Assembly (NCBI GenBank): GCA_040382935.1
Contig: JBEIEP010000005.1
Location: forward strand, 37,285 to 101,284
Source of the DNA: JALQUL01 sp040382935
GTDB lineage: Bacteria; Pseudomonadota; Gammaproteobacteria; Burkholderiales; Burkholderiaceae_C
DNA length: 64,000 bases
Reading direction: 5' to 3'
Positions 40,621-49,401 of this stretch are shown piece by piece. Below the pieces are notes generated by a model, which had not been told where the DNA came from, ran no database searches, and saw nothing but the letters and a program-made list of their open reading frames with translations. Each line of letters starts with the position of its first letter. Position 1 is the first letter of the stretch. The position numbers and the translations under genes are program-made.

Positions 40621-40681
40621 TAATTTGTCCAAGAAATTTGTACACCTTTGAGTCGGTGTATCGATCGCGGTATCTCCGATA

Positions 40682-43600
40682 ATGGCGCCTTCTATGCGCT
40701 ATACCCTCCAATTCCCTGAGTCACTGCCGGTTTGCGAACGCCGTGCCGACATTGAAGCGGCTTTTTTGGCCCATCAAGTCATCATTGTGTGTGGCGAGAC
40801 GGGCTCGGGCAAAACCACGCAATTGCCCAAGATCGCACTGGGATTGGGGCGTGGCGTGGCCCGGCTGGGCGAACAGCGGCCGCGCATGATTGGCCATACC
40901 CAACCACGGCGGATTGCCGCCAGCTCGATGGCCAAGCGCATTGCCGAAGAACTTAAAACACCCCTGGGCGAGGTGGTGGGATTTAAGGTGCGGTTTCAAG
41001 ACCGCTTGGCCCCAGGGGCCAGCATCAAACTGATGACGGACGGCATTTTGTTGGCCGAAACCCAATCCGATCCACTGCTGTCGGCTTATGACACCCTCAT
41101 CATTGACGAGGCGCACGAGCGCTCGCTCAACATTGATTTTTTACTGGGCTACCTTCGCCAGATTTTGCCGCGGCGGCCCGACCTCAAAGTGGTGGTCACC
41201 TCGGCCACCATTGATGCCGACCGGTTTGCCAAGCACTTTGCTTCTAAGTCCGGCCCAGCGCCGGTGCTCACCGTTAGCGGGCGATTGTTTCCGGTGGAGC
41301 AACGTTACCAGCCGTTTGAAGAACAGCGTGACTACGATTTGAACTGCGCCATTGCCGATGCGGTGGACCAGTTGTGGGCCAACCCCCAAACCGGCGGCGA
41401 CATCTTGGTTTTTTTGCCCGGTGAGCGAGAGATTAGAGAGGCGGCAGACCATCTGAGCGGGCATTTGTCGCACCACCCCGGCACGCGCAATACGGTGATC
41501 TTGCCTTTGTTTGCGCGTTTGGGCCAGGCCGAACAAGACCGGGTGTTTGAAACTTCGCACCAACGCCGTATTGTGTTGGCCACCAACGTGGCCGAAACCT
41601 CTTTGACGGTGCCGGGTATTCGCTTTGTGATTGATTGCGGCACGGCCCGCGTCAAGCGTTACAGCTACCGCAGCAAGGTTGAGCAACTGCTGGTGGAACC
41701 CATTAGCCAAGCCGCAGCACGGCAAAGGGCAGGGCGTTGTGGGCGTGTGGCCAACGGCATTTGCATACGCCTGTATGACGAGACCGACTTTAACGGTCGC
41801 CCAGCTTTTACCGATCCCGAAATCTTAAGAAGTTCGCTGGCAGGCGTGATCCTGCGTATGAAAAGCCTGCGCCTGGGCGTGGTCGAAGACTTTCCGTTTA
41901 TCGATCCTCCTTCAGGCCGTGCGATTGCCGACGGTTACCAGCTTTTGCACGAGCTGGGTGCGGTAGATGAGCGCAACGACATGACGCCCATGGGCCACGA
42001 GTTGGCCCGACTGCCGCTAGACCCGCGCCTGGGCCGCATGATTATTCAAGCCCGAGACAACCAGGCCCTATCAGAGGTATTGGTGGTGGCCAGTGCACTG
42101 AGTGTGCAAGATGTGCGCGACCGCCCGTTGGCCGCGCAGCAGCAGGCCGACCAGGCCCACGCCAAGTTTGACGATGAAAAAAGTGAGTTTGCCGGATACG
42201 TACGCCTCTGGAACTGGATCGCCAATCTACGCGGTGGTCCGGCACCCAACGCCACACCCACAGCCAGTCCCACCATGGCTCCGGCTGCGGCACAGCACAA
42301 ATTGTCGAATCGGCAGTACGAACAACAACTGCGCGCCAACTTTATCAACGTCAGGCGGCTGCGTGAGTGGCGCGACATTCATTCCCAGTTGTTGACCGTG
42401 GTCGCAGAACACCGCTGGCGGCTCAACACCCTACCGGCCAATTACGAGCAATTGCACCAGTCGTTGATGGCGGGCTTGCTAGGCAACATCGGCTTTAAAA
42501 GCGAGGCCGAAGCCGAGCGCTTTGAGTACCTGGGTGCGCGGGGCATCAAGTTCTTTCCGCACCCCGGTGCCCATCTTTCCAAAAAGCCGGGCCGCTGGGT
42601 GATGTGCGCCGAGTTGGTCGAAACCACCCGCGTGTACGCCAGAGGGTTGGCATCGATAGACCCGCTGTGGATAGAAAAACTGGCCGGCCACCTGTTAAAA
42701 AAACAGGTGCTAGACCCCCACTGGGAGAAAAAAACCGGGCAAGTGGTGGCCTTGGAGCGTGCCACGCTGTACGGCCTGGTGGTGTACAGCGGCAGAAAAG
42801 TGCAGTACGCCAAAGTAGACCCGGCTGAGGCACGGCGTATGTTTATTCGCAGTGCACTGGTAGAGGGCGATTTTGAAACCCCATTGGCTTTTTTTGCGGC
42901 CAATCGCAAGCTGATAGCCCAGGTGCAAGAGCTGGAGCACAAGGCACGCCGGCAAGACGTGTTGGTGGACGACGAGTTGATATTTGCCTTTTACGACCGA
43001 TTTTTGCCGCAGGATGTGTGTGGCACCCACAGCTTGGAAAAGTGGTTCAAGGCAGAGGTGCAAAAGCAACCCGATTTACTGCGTTTGCAACGCGACGAAT
43101 TGATGCGCCACGAAGCTGCGGGCATTACGACACAGGCGTTTCCAAAAGTGATTCGTTTGGGCGGGGCCGATTGCGCCGTGAGCTATTTGCATGAACCGGG
43201 TGATCCCAAAGATGGCGTGACCGCGACCGTACCTCTTTTCATCTTGAACCAAATCAACGAGGACCAGGTGCAGTGGCTGGTGCCAGGGATGTTGAAGGAC
43301 AAGATCATCGCTCTTTTGAAAACCCTGCCCCAACGGCCCCGCTCGCGCTTGGTGCCTGTGCCTGAGTCGGCGCAAAAAATGGTGACTGCATTGACCGTAC
43401 CCGGGCAGTTTGCCAAGGGTGGTTTGGTAGAAGCATTGATCCGGCAGGTACGAGAACTGACCGGCCTGGAGGTGCCAAGAACCGACTTTAAGCCCGACCA
43501 ACTGGCAGCCCATTTGTTTATGAACTTTAAGGTGGTGGATGAGCACGGCAGGCAGTTGGGCACAGGGCGGCAACTGGGTGCGCTTAAAGCCCAACTGGGG

Positions 43601-44644
43601 TCGGACGCGCGTGGGGCCTTCGCCGCTTTGGCGCAGTTGCGCTTGGCCGCTGACCGAACGCATGCGCCCGGCGATTCAGCCAAGCCCGTCGCACCGGCCA
43701 AGCCATCCGAGTTGTCCCAAGGACGGGGCAGGCAAGATGCTGTCAATATCGCCTCTATCGGTGCAAAGCAGCAGGCTGCGCAGCCGGTGATCGCTTCTGA
43801 GCGTTACACCGCTTGGACGTTTGGCCCCTTGCCCGAGTTGTTAGAGGTACGCCGTGGCGGCCAATCCTTGATAGGGTTTCCGGCACTGATCGACCGGGGC
43901 GATGGCGTAGAAATCGAGGTATTTGACGAGCCTGAGTCGGCCCTGACCACGCACCAGGCGGGTCTTAGGCGTCTGTTCGCCTTGCAAATCAAAGACGCCA
44001 TGAAGTACCTGGAAAAAAATCTGCCAGAGCAGCAGAAAATGGGTTCTTTGTTTATGCCCCTGGGAACTTTGGACGAGCTGAGGGCCATGGTGATTGAAGT
44101 GGCCTTGAACCGCGCATTTTTGATAGACCCACTGCCCACCGATGCAGACGGGTTTGCCAAGCGCTTGAACGAGGGGCGAGCACGGCTCACACTGATCGCC
44201 AACGAGGTGGCCCGCCTGGCATTGGCTGTGCTGTTGGACTACCACGCCCTGCGCCAAAAAATCAAAGACAGCAAGGGTGCAACCGATGCGGTTGCCGATG
44301 TTCAAACCCAGTTGGGGCGGCTGATGGGCAAGCGATTTTTGCTTGACACCGCCTATTCGCAATTGGCGCATTACCCCCGCTACCTGAAAGCCATGACGCT
44401 GCGTTTGGACAAGTTACGCGCCGATCCCCAACGCGACGCCACCAAGCTGGCCGAGTTGCGCCCCTTGGACCAGCGCTTTTGGCGACGCGTGCAAGAGCGC
44501 AAAGGGCAGTGGGACAGCGGTATGACCGATATGCGCTGGCTGCTAGAAGAATTACGGGTGAGCTTTTTTGCCCAAGAGCTCAAAACACCTTACCCCGTTA
44601 GCGTTAAGCGCCTTGAAAAGGCCTGGACTCAGTTGGAACATTGA
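40682..44644 (+). CDS. hrpA: ATP-dependent RNA helicase HrpA
   Basis: A 1,320-residue DEAH-box helicase, close to E. coli HrpA in length. Motif I is GETGSGKTTQLPK (38-45), motif II DEAH at 142-145 (IDEAHERSLN), motif III SAT, motif VI QRAGRCGRV near 350. The helicase-associated and OB-fold regions follow, then the long C-terminal extension (DUF3418-like) typical of HrpA, including KYLEKNLPEQQKMG and ending with the Arg-rich MTLRLDKLR helix. In E. coli HrpA processes a fimbrial mRNA and helps resolve stalled ribosomes; that role here is inferred. It is convergent with the lectin-like gene with only eleven bases between. Confidence 0.95.
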   Translation: MAPSMRYTLQFPESLPVCERRADIEAAFLAHQVIIVCGETGSGKTTQLPKIALGLGRGVARLGEQRPRMIGHTQPRRIAASSMAKRIAEELKTPLGEVVGFKVRFQDRLAPGASIKLMTDGILLAETQSDPLLSAYDTLIIDEAHERSLNIDFLLGYLRQILPRRPDLKVVVTSATIDADRFAKHFASKSGPAPVLTVSGRLFPVEQRYQPFEEQRDYDLNCAIADAVDQLWANPQTGGDILVFLPGEREIREAADHLSGHLSHHPGTRNTVILPLFARLGQAEQDRVFETSHQRRIVLATNVAETSLTVPGIRFVIDCGTARVKRYSYRSKVEQLLVEPISQAAARQRAGRCGRVANGICIRLYDETDFNGRPAFTDPEILRSSLAGVILRMKSLRLGVVEDFPFIDPPSGRAIADGYQLLHELGAVDERNDMTPMGHELARLPLDPRLGRMIIQARDNQALSEVLVVASALSVQDVRDRPLAAQQQADQAHAKFDDEKSEFAGYVRLWNWIANLRGGPAPNATPTASPTMAPAAAQHKLSNRQYEQQLRANFINVRRLREWRDIHSQLLTVVAEHRWRLNTLPANYEQLHQSLMAGLLGNIGFKSEAEAERFEYLGARGIKFFPHPGAHLSKKPGRWVMCAELVETTRVYARGLASIDPLWIEKLAGHLLKKQVLDPHWEKKTGQVVALERATLYGLVVYSGRKVQYAKVDPAEARRMFIRSALVEGDFETPLAFFAANRKLIAQVQELEHKARRQDVLVDDELIFAFYDRFLPQDVCGTHSLEKWFKAEVQKQPDLLRLQRDELMRHEAAGITTQAFPKVIRLGGADCAVSYLHEPGDPKDGVTATVPLFILNQINEDQVQWLVPGMLKDKIIALLKTLPQRPRSRLVPVPESAQKMVTALTVPGQFAKGGLVEALIRQVRELTGLEVPRTDFKPDQLAAHLFMNFKVVDEHGRQLGTGRQLGALKAQLGSDARGAFAALAQLRLAADRTHAPGDSAKPVAPAKPSELSQGRGRQDAVNIASIGAKQQAAQPVIASERYTAWTFGPLPELLEVRRGGQSLIGFPALIDRGDGVEIEVFDEPESALTTHQAGLRRLFALQIKDAMKYLEKNLPEQQKMGSLFMPLGTLDELRAMVIEVALNRAFLIDPLPTDADGFAKRLNEGRARLTLIANEVARLALAVLLDYHALRQKIKDSKGATDAVADVQTQLGRLMGKRFLLDTAYSQLAHYPRYLKAMTLRLDKLRADPQRDATKLAELRPLDQRFWRRVQERKGQWDSGMTDMRWLLEELRVSFFAQELKTPYPVSVKRLEKAWTQLEH

Positions 44645-44655
44645 TGCCCTAGCGC

Positions 44656-45990
44656 TTATTCAGTTACCACCAAGGTGGCGGACCTTCCAAGATGGGTTGT
44701 TCCATCGGAGGTCTTGATGGCCGGTGTGGGTGCAAAAACTTGAATCGTGCCGGTGTACTTGGCCTGCACCATCACACTGACGGTACAGCCGCTAGTGTTG
44801 ACTTGAAGGCCATTCGCCACCACCAAGGTTTGGTTGATCGGTTCAAAGCGCACCGTGCCCAGACAGGTACCACCCAGGGTTAAGGGTTCGACCACCGTTA
44901 GGCGCAGATCAATCGGCAGGCGCGTATCCTGGGTCAACTCAAATTTCTTGCCATCTGCCCCGCTGAGGGTGAATACCAGTTCGGTCGATTGAGAAATTTT
45001 GACTTGTGGCGGGTCAAAACTTGGGGTGATCAGTACCGTTTCATTGGGTGGCGCTAAATTGATTTGTAGCGGCGCTTCTTTCGCCACTGGAGGTAGGTCA
45101 ACGAGCGGGGCGGGCGTGACCGCCACTGGTGCAGGTGCAGGTGGTTCAACGGTTTGAACGGATGCGACGGTTGGCTCGGTGGGGAGTTCAGCCAGGACTA
45201 CCCGCCTGATCTCGTGCACATTTTTTCCCGCCTTGGTCGAGGCCGTAAGTCCCAGCCGCAACTGCTTGGGTGCAGGGTAAGGAAAATCCAAGTCTTTGAA
45301 CACCAGGACCATGCGCTGCGTGCCCAAATGGGTCAAGGTCAGGTCTATCCAAAATCCTACCCCTGATGATTTAGGCCTAAGTGTCATTTGCACTTTGTGC
45401 GGCACTGGGCGTTGCATTGTCAAATGTTGGCCCAACGCCTGTTCTACCACGGTGCTCCCTACCATTGGATTGCCATCGCTGACCGGCCCACGAATCACCA
45501 CCGACTGCGGCCGGGGCGCAGTCCCACCACCGCAGGCCTGGCTCGTTGCGCTAAACATACCCAGTGAATCCAAGCCTAGCGCCAGCCAACCGCCCGCGCC
45601 TTTGCAATAGCCCAGGCCAGGGCCCATTTGAGCGCCAGTCATGTCATGGTTAGCGTCGAACAAAAAGGCCGTCATCCCGTCACCGCCTTTGGAACCACCG
45701 CCCCAAATGGCAAACTCGAACGCGAGCGTCAATCCTTTGTCGGCACTAAATGCGATGCTGTTTAACGCGGTGCTATTGCCTTTTTCTACAGCGTCGTTAA
45801 GCCACAGCCAGCCCGCCAAGTCGGGGTCATAGCGGTTGCCTGTCAAATAACCGGCTTGTTCTAAGGCCCAACCCGACTCCGGTTTGTCACTGGTGAACTC
45901 TCCTTTGACCGGTAGCTGGGCCAAGGCTGAGCCCATCAGCGTTAGCCAAAGTCCGGACAAAAGGGTAAATCGTAAAAAAAGCGAGTGCAT
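44656..45990 (-). CDS. Exported protein with L-type lectin-like domain
   Basis: A 444-residue protein with a signal peptide (FTLLSGLWLTLMGSALAQ). Residues about 30-260 look like an L-type (legume-lectin-like) jelly roll: GWLWLNDAVEKGNSTAL, LAFEFAIWGGG, GGDGMTAFLFDA, GGWLALGLDS, PVPHKVQMTLRP, LRLGLTASTKAG. A Pro/Ala/Val-rich linker (about 280-320) leads to a C-terminal beta-rich domain with two cysteines (GGTCLGTV, SGCTVSV). The family binds glycans, so attachment or polysaccharide binding is plausible. The position of metal-binding residues is not verified. It is transcribed alone, divergent from the next hydrolase gene. Confidence 0.75.
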   Translation of the reverse strand: MHSLFLRFTLLSGLWLTLMGSALAQLPVKGEFTSDKPESGWALEQAGYLTGNRYDPDLAGWLWLNDAVEKGNSTALNSIAFSADKGLTLAFEFAIWGGGSKGGDGMTAFLFDANHDMTGAQMGPGLGYCKGAGGWLALGLDSLGMFSATSQACGGGTAPRPQSVVIRGPVSDGNPMVGSTVVEQALGQHLTMQRPVPHKVQMTLRPKSSGVGFWIDLTLTHLGTQRMVLVFKDLDFPYPAPKQLRLGLTASTKAGKNVHEIRRVVLAELPTEPTVASVQTVEPPAPAPVAVTPAPLVDLPPVAKEAPLQINLAPPNETVLITPSFDPPQVKISQSTELVFTLSGADGKKFELTQDTRLPIDLRLTVVEPLTLGGTCLGTVRFEPINQTLVVANGLQVNTSGCTVSVMVQAKYTGTIQVFAPTPAIKTSDGTTHLGRSATLVVTE

Positions 45991-46121
45991 GGGCAGGCGG
46001 GATGTGAATTCAGGTTAAGAATAACGCAAAATGAGGCGCTCATAGGTGCACGGCCTGAAGCAAAGAGCGCCCGGGCGTGCGGGTTACTAGGTTAGCTAAT
46101 GGTTTATTAACAGGAGGCATG

Positions 46122-47015
46122 ATGCAAGTAGATCAATTCGAGGACATTCATTCGTTGGCAGAGACTGCGCCTGGCAAAGCAGGACTGACTCGGCGTGACG
46201 TGGTCAAAGCAGGGTTGGGCGTTGGATATGCCGCTACGGCTGTTACAGCGGCGGCTCAAACGGCTGTGAAAACATCGTCAGAGGGCTTGCTGGCCGGTGA
46301 AGTGACGATTGACGTAGACGGCTACAAGGTGCCCGCTTACCGTGCCGCCCCTGCTGGAAAAAGCAATCTCCCGGTGGTTTTGGTGATCCAAGAAATTTTT
46401 GGGGTGCATGAGTACATTGCCGATACTTGCCGCCGCTTTGCCAAAGAAGGCTACATGGCAATCGCGCCCGAGTTGTTTGCCCGCCAGGGTGACCCCAGCC
46501 AATACGGCGAAATGGCCAAACTGATGGCCGAGGTGGTCAGCAAGGTGCCCGATGCACAGGTGATGAAAGACTTGGACGCCACTTTGGCATGGGCCAAAAC
46601 CCAAGGCGGTGACGTATCGCGCGCTGCAATCACAGGCTTTTGTTGGGGTGGGCGCATCACCTGGTTGTACAGCGCATACGGCCCGGTAAAAACCGGTGTG
46701 GCTTGGTACGGCCGCTTGGTGGGTAACGCCACCGCCTTGACGCCTAAACACCCTATTGAGGTGGTGGGGCAAATCAAAGCCCCTGTGCTGGGTTTGTATG
46801 GCGGAGCTGATGCCGGTATACCGCTTGACTCGGTTGAAAAGATGAAAGTGGCCTTACAAACAGGATCAGCGGCGGCCAAGCAGTCGGAGTTCGTGGTGTA
46901 CCCCGATACGCCCCATGCCTTCCATGCGGACTACCGCCCCAGCTACCGTGAAGCGGCGGCCAAAGACGGTTGGAAGCGATGCTTGGAATGGTTTAAGAAA
47001 AACGGCGTCGCCTAA
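46122..47015 (+). CDS. Dienelactone hydrolase family protein, Tat-exported
   Basis: A 297-residue dienelactone hydrolase. The N-terminus has a twin-arginine signal (LTRRDVVKAGLGVGYAATAV), then the core: VVLVIQEIFGVHEYI with the active-site Glu, the nucleophile elbow GFCWGGR with Cys in place of Ser, YGGADAGIP with the acid, and YPDTPHAFHADYRPSY with the His. A Cys-Asp-His triad is characteristic of this family. Export by Tat suggests a periplasmic role; the natural substrate is unknown. ATG 46122 is preferred because AGGAGG at 46112-46117 is placed for it. A terminator follows at 47036-47084. Confidence 0.9.
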   Translation: MQVDQFEDIHSLAETAPGKAGLTRRDVVKAGLGVGYAATAVTAAAQTAVKTSSEGLLAGEVTIDVDGYKVPAYRAAPAGKSNLPVVLVIQEIFGVHEYIADTCRRFAKEGYMAIAPELFARQGDPSQYGEMAKLMAEVVSKVPDAQVMKDLDATLAWAKTQGGDVSRAAITGFCWGGRITWLYSAYGPVKTGVAWYGRLVGNATALTPKHPIEVVGQIKAPVLGLYGGADAGIPLDSVEKMKVALQTGSAAAKQSEFVVYPDTPHAFHADYRPSYREAAAKDGWKRCLEWFKKNGVA

Positions 47016-47035
47016 GGACGCTCTGCAAAACTCGC

Positions 47036-47084
47036 TGTGCGTCTGCCCCCGAGAGTGGCGGGCACGCACACTGGACCTTTTTTT
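47036..47084 (+). terminator. Candidate terminator after the Tat-exported hydrolase gene
   Basis: TGTGCG and TGCCC pair with GGGCA and CGCACA (a two-base bulge between), and a run of T starts seven bases after the stem at about 47077-47084. It precedes the ZIP transporter start by about 20 bases. Confidence 0.6.
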
Positions 47085-47102
47085 GTGAATTGAGAATATG
47101 GC

Positions 47103-48002
47103 GTGAATTTGACCTTATTAGCCATTGTGGCGGGAACCTTGGTGTGTGGCGTAGGAAGCGTGTGGTGTGCGGCGGCCCTGTCTTTTGGTCCGCTGGCCCG
47201 CTTTACCAACCATATGCTGAGTTTGGCCGCTGGCGCCTTGCTGGCCACGGCCTTGCTGCACCTGATGCCCGAAGTGTTGGAGTCCAACATTGGCGCCCAC
47301 ACCGCGTTTGCGGTGTTGTTGGCGGGCCTCATCTTCTTTTTCTTGCTGGACAAAGCGCAGCTTTGGCACCACGGGCACGAGCACGGCCATGACCACACCC
47401 ACCAACATAACCAACATAACAAACATAACCAACATAACCACCATAACCAACCTAACCAACATACCCACCATAACCACCATACCCCCGGGGGGGATGCCAC
47501 CAAGCCCTTCGGTACCTGGTCGATATTGGTGGGCGATTCGGTGCATTGTTTTGGCGATGGCGTCTTAATTGCCGCGGCCTTTATGGCCGATATGCGGCTC
47601 GGCGTGCTGGCCTCATTGGCGGTACTTGCCCATGAAATACCGCACCACGTGGGTGACTTATTGGTGCTGCGGTCGGCCGGAGCCACCGTGGCAAACGGTG
47701 ATGCAGAGCCAATGCCAGCCAAAGGGAATGGCAGAAACGCAGCCATTGTCAAGGTTTCAATGGCTGGCGCTGTTACCACCGTAGGTGGCATTGCAGGCTA
47801 CTTTTTGCTCGAACTCCTGCACGACAGCGTGCCCTACTTTTTGATGTTGGCCAGCAGCAGCTTTGTGTATGTGGCCTTGGCCGATTTAATTCCTCAGTTG
47901 CAAAAACAACTCACCCTCAAGCAAACCATGGCACAGGTGTTCTGGTTATTTATGGGTATCGCGGCGGTGATGTTGGTCAGTTCTGGGGCGCACAACCACT
48001 AG
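47103..48002 (+). CDS. ZIP family metal transporter
   Basis: A 299-residue ZIP-type divalent metal (probably zinc) transporter with about eight membrane segments. The hallmark helices are present: VGDSVHCFGDGVLIAAAF (TM4, usually H-N-F-x-D-G) and LAHEIPHHVGDLLVL (TM5 HEIPHE-like, here with HH). The cytoplasmic loop between TM3 and TM4 is extremely His/Asn/Gln-rich (about residues 90-127) and is encoded by short tandem repeats (47385-47485). The start is a GTG; an ATG five bases earlier ends at once in a stop. Direction of transport and metal are inferred from the family. Confidence 0.9.
   Translation: MNLTLLAIVAGTLVCGVGSVWCAAALSFGPLARFTNHMLSLAAGALLATALLHLMPEVLESNIGAHTAFAVLLAGLIFFFLLDKAQLWHHGHEHGHDHTHQHNQHNKHNQHNHHNQPNQHTHHNHHTPGGDATKPFGTWSILVGDSVHCFGDGVLIAAAFMADMRLGVLASLAVLAHEIPHHVGDLLVLRSAGATVANGDAEPMPAKGNGRNAAIVKVSMAGAVTTVGGIAGYFLLELLHDSVPYFLMLASSSFVYVALADLIPQLQKQLTLKQTMAQVFWLFMGIAAVMLVSSGAHNH
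47385..47485 (+). repeat. Tandem CATAACCAA-type repeats encoding the His-rich loop
   Basis: Near-perfect 9-base units (CATAACCAA, CATAACAAA, CATAACCAC and variants) run in frame and give His-Asn-Gln/Lys/His triplets. Because units are multiples of three, slippage would change loop length without breaking the frame. Confidence 0.8.
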
Positions 48003-48014
48003 CGAGGGTATGGG

Positions 48015-48458
48015 CTAGGCCGCAAGGCGGTCTAGCTCTGCGCACACGTCAGCCATACGGCCTGAAATCACCATGCGAGACGAATGTTGCTGCCGGGACC
48101 CCCGCTCGTCTTGCACCACCACCACACGCAGTTGAGGGTAAGGCGTTGCCCTGCGGCTACATGCTTGACCACCTTGTGCGGCTTGTGGAGCGCGCGCCGC
48201 AGCCGGTGCCTCTGGCGATGCGTCAGACCTGTGTGACGATTGCCCATCAGCGCTGGAAGCGTCGCCCGCGGGATGCGTAGTAGAAGAAGGGGAAGTGGGA
48301 CCAGCGGGTAATTGCTCCACCAGTTCGTACCGGGTAAACACTTCGGTTTTGATCCATCCGACCAAACGGTTGACAGCCGCCAGAGGTTGTCTGGCCTTTG
48401 TTCCTACAACAGGGCTTGCATTGGTGACGCGTTCAAGGCGAAAAATAGGGCGTGTCAT
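48015..48458 (-). CDS. Hypothetical protein downstream of lexA
   Basis: A 147-residue protein I do not recognise by function. The N-terminal 50 residues (FRLERVTNASPVVGTKARQ, VNRLVGWIKTEVFTRYELV) and the C-terminal 40 (QLRVVVVQDERGS, SRMVISGRMADVCAELDRL) look folded, separated by a Ser/Ala/Pro/Gln-rich low-complexity linker. A good ribosome binding site (AGGAGA, eight bases from ATG) supports the start. It follows lexA on the same strand after about 125 bases and might be read with it. The conserved-looking C-terminus suggests a real gene rather than a chance frame. Confidence 0.7.
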   Translation of the reverse strand: MTRPIFRLERVTNASPVVGTKARQPLAAVNRLVGWIKTEVFTRYELVEQLPAGPTSPSSTTHPAGDASSADGQSSHRSDASPEAPAAARAPQAAQGGQACSRRATPYPQLRVVVVQDERGSRQQHSSRMVISGRMADVCAELDRLAA

Positions 48459-48584
48459 GAGGGTTTTCTCCTGAAAATCAAGTTTCGGTACAACGGCAAA
48501 TGCGATAGGTCAACAAAAAAACAAACAGAAAACAAACAGGTAGGCGAGCAAATAAGCCAACGGACAAGTCGAGCTGCCAAGCCC

Positions 48585-49286
48585 CTACATCAAAAAGCTA
48601 TTTCGAATCAGTCCAACGGCCAGACCTTCAATCTCAAACGGGTCGCCGGGCATCACCATAATGGGGTTGAAGTCGGGGTTTTCGGGCAACAACTCGATGT
48701 GGTCGGACATGCGCTTGTAGCGCTTGACTGTGACTTCATCGCCCAACCGGGCCACCACAATTTGGCCGTTTTTGGCGTCGCGGGTGGACTGCACTGCCAG
48801 CAGGTCGCCATCCATAATGCCCACGTCACGCATGCTCATGCCGCGCACCTTGAGCAGGTAGTCAGGCTGGCGCGAAAACATACTACTCTCTACCGCAAAA
48901 CTTTGCTCGACGTGTTCGCTGGCCAAAATGGGCGAACCGGCCGCAACCCGCCCAACCAGCGGCAACACCAATTGGGCCAGTTGTTGAAGAGGTCGACCAA
49001 AGTCAAAGGCATTGGTAATGCGCGATGTGCTGGCTGCGTTCATGCCGCGCAGCACCCCACTGTTCAGACGAATACCGCGGGAGGTACCACTGACCAACTC
49101 AATCACCCCTTTGCGGGCCAGTGCCTGCAAATGCTCTTCAGCGGCGTTGGCCGACTTAAAACCCAATTGCTTGGCAATTTCGGCACGTGTGGGGGGTGCA
49201 CCGTCTTGCGCAATACTTTGCTGGATCAGATCCAGGATTTGTTGTTGTCTGGCGGTAAGCTTGACGTTTGCGTCGAATAGAGTCAT
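48585..49286 (-). CDS. lexA: LexA repressor
   Basis: The SOS repressor, 233 residues. The winged helix DNA-binding domain covers about 1-75 (LTARQQQILDLIQQSI, PTRAEIAKQLGFKSANAAEEHL). The self-cleavage site is Ala116-Gly117 in RVAAGSP; the Ser/Lys dyad is Ser151 (RGMSMRDVGI) and Lys188 (VTVKRYK). Two CTGT-N8-CCAG boxes lie 52-86 bases upstream of the start, consistent with autoregulation. The divergent asparaginase gene begins just beyond them. A single lexA with these catalytic residues intact argues for an active SOS system. Confidence 0.97.
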   Translation of the reverse strand: MTLFDANVKLTARQQQILDLIQQSIAQDGAPPTRAEIAKQLGFKSANAAEEHLQALARKGVIELVSGTSRGIRLNSGVLRGMNAASTSRITNAFDFGRPLQQLAQLVLPLVGRVAAGSPILASEHVEQSFAVESSMFSRQPDYLLKVRGMSMRDVGIMDGDLLAVQSTRDAKNGQIVVARLGDEVTVKRYKRMSDHIELLPENPDFNPIMVMPGDPFEIEGLAVGLIRNSFLM

Positions 49287-49337
49287 GGCGGTTTACCTTT
49301 GTGGGCTGTGGGGTTAGGTGGGTAAAACAATAAACAT

Positions 49338-49353
49338 CTGTTGTTTTATCCAG
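49338..49353. promoter_or_regulatory. LexA (SOS) box, first
   Basis: CTGTTGTTTTATCCAG fits CTGT-N8-(A/C)CAG with one departure from the E. coli consensus. It is paired with a second box 19 bases away, the arrangement seen at E. coli lexA. Confidence 0.65.
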
Positions 49354-49356
49354 TGA

Positions 49357-49372
49357 CTGTATTTTTAACCAG
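49357..49372. promoter_or_regulatory. LexA (SOS) box, second
   Basis: CTGTATTTTTAACCAG matches CTGT-N8-CCAG and is AT-rich in the middle as SOS boxes are. Together with the first it lies between divergent lexA and the asparaginase gene. Confidence 0.7.
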
Positions 49373-49401
49373 TTTTTTACTTAATGCAAGCGTTTGGCAA
49401 C

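Noticed and set aside
47385..47485. CRISPR or integrative repeat array
   Set aside because: The short 9-base units lie inside the ZIP reading frame and encode the His-rich loop.
48460..48584. A further SOS box between lexA and the downstream hypothetical gene
   Set aside because: CTGTTTGTTTTCTGT lacks the second half-site CAG at the required spacing.
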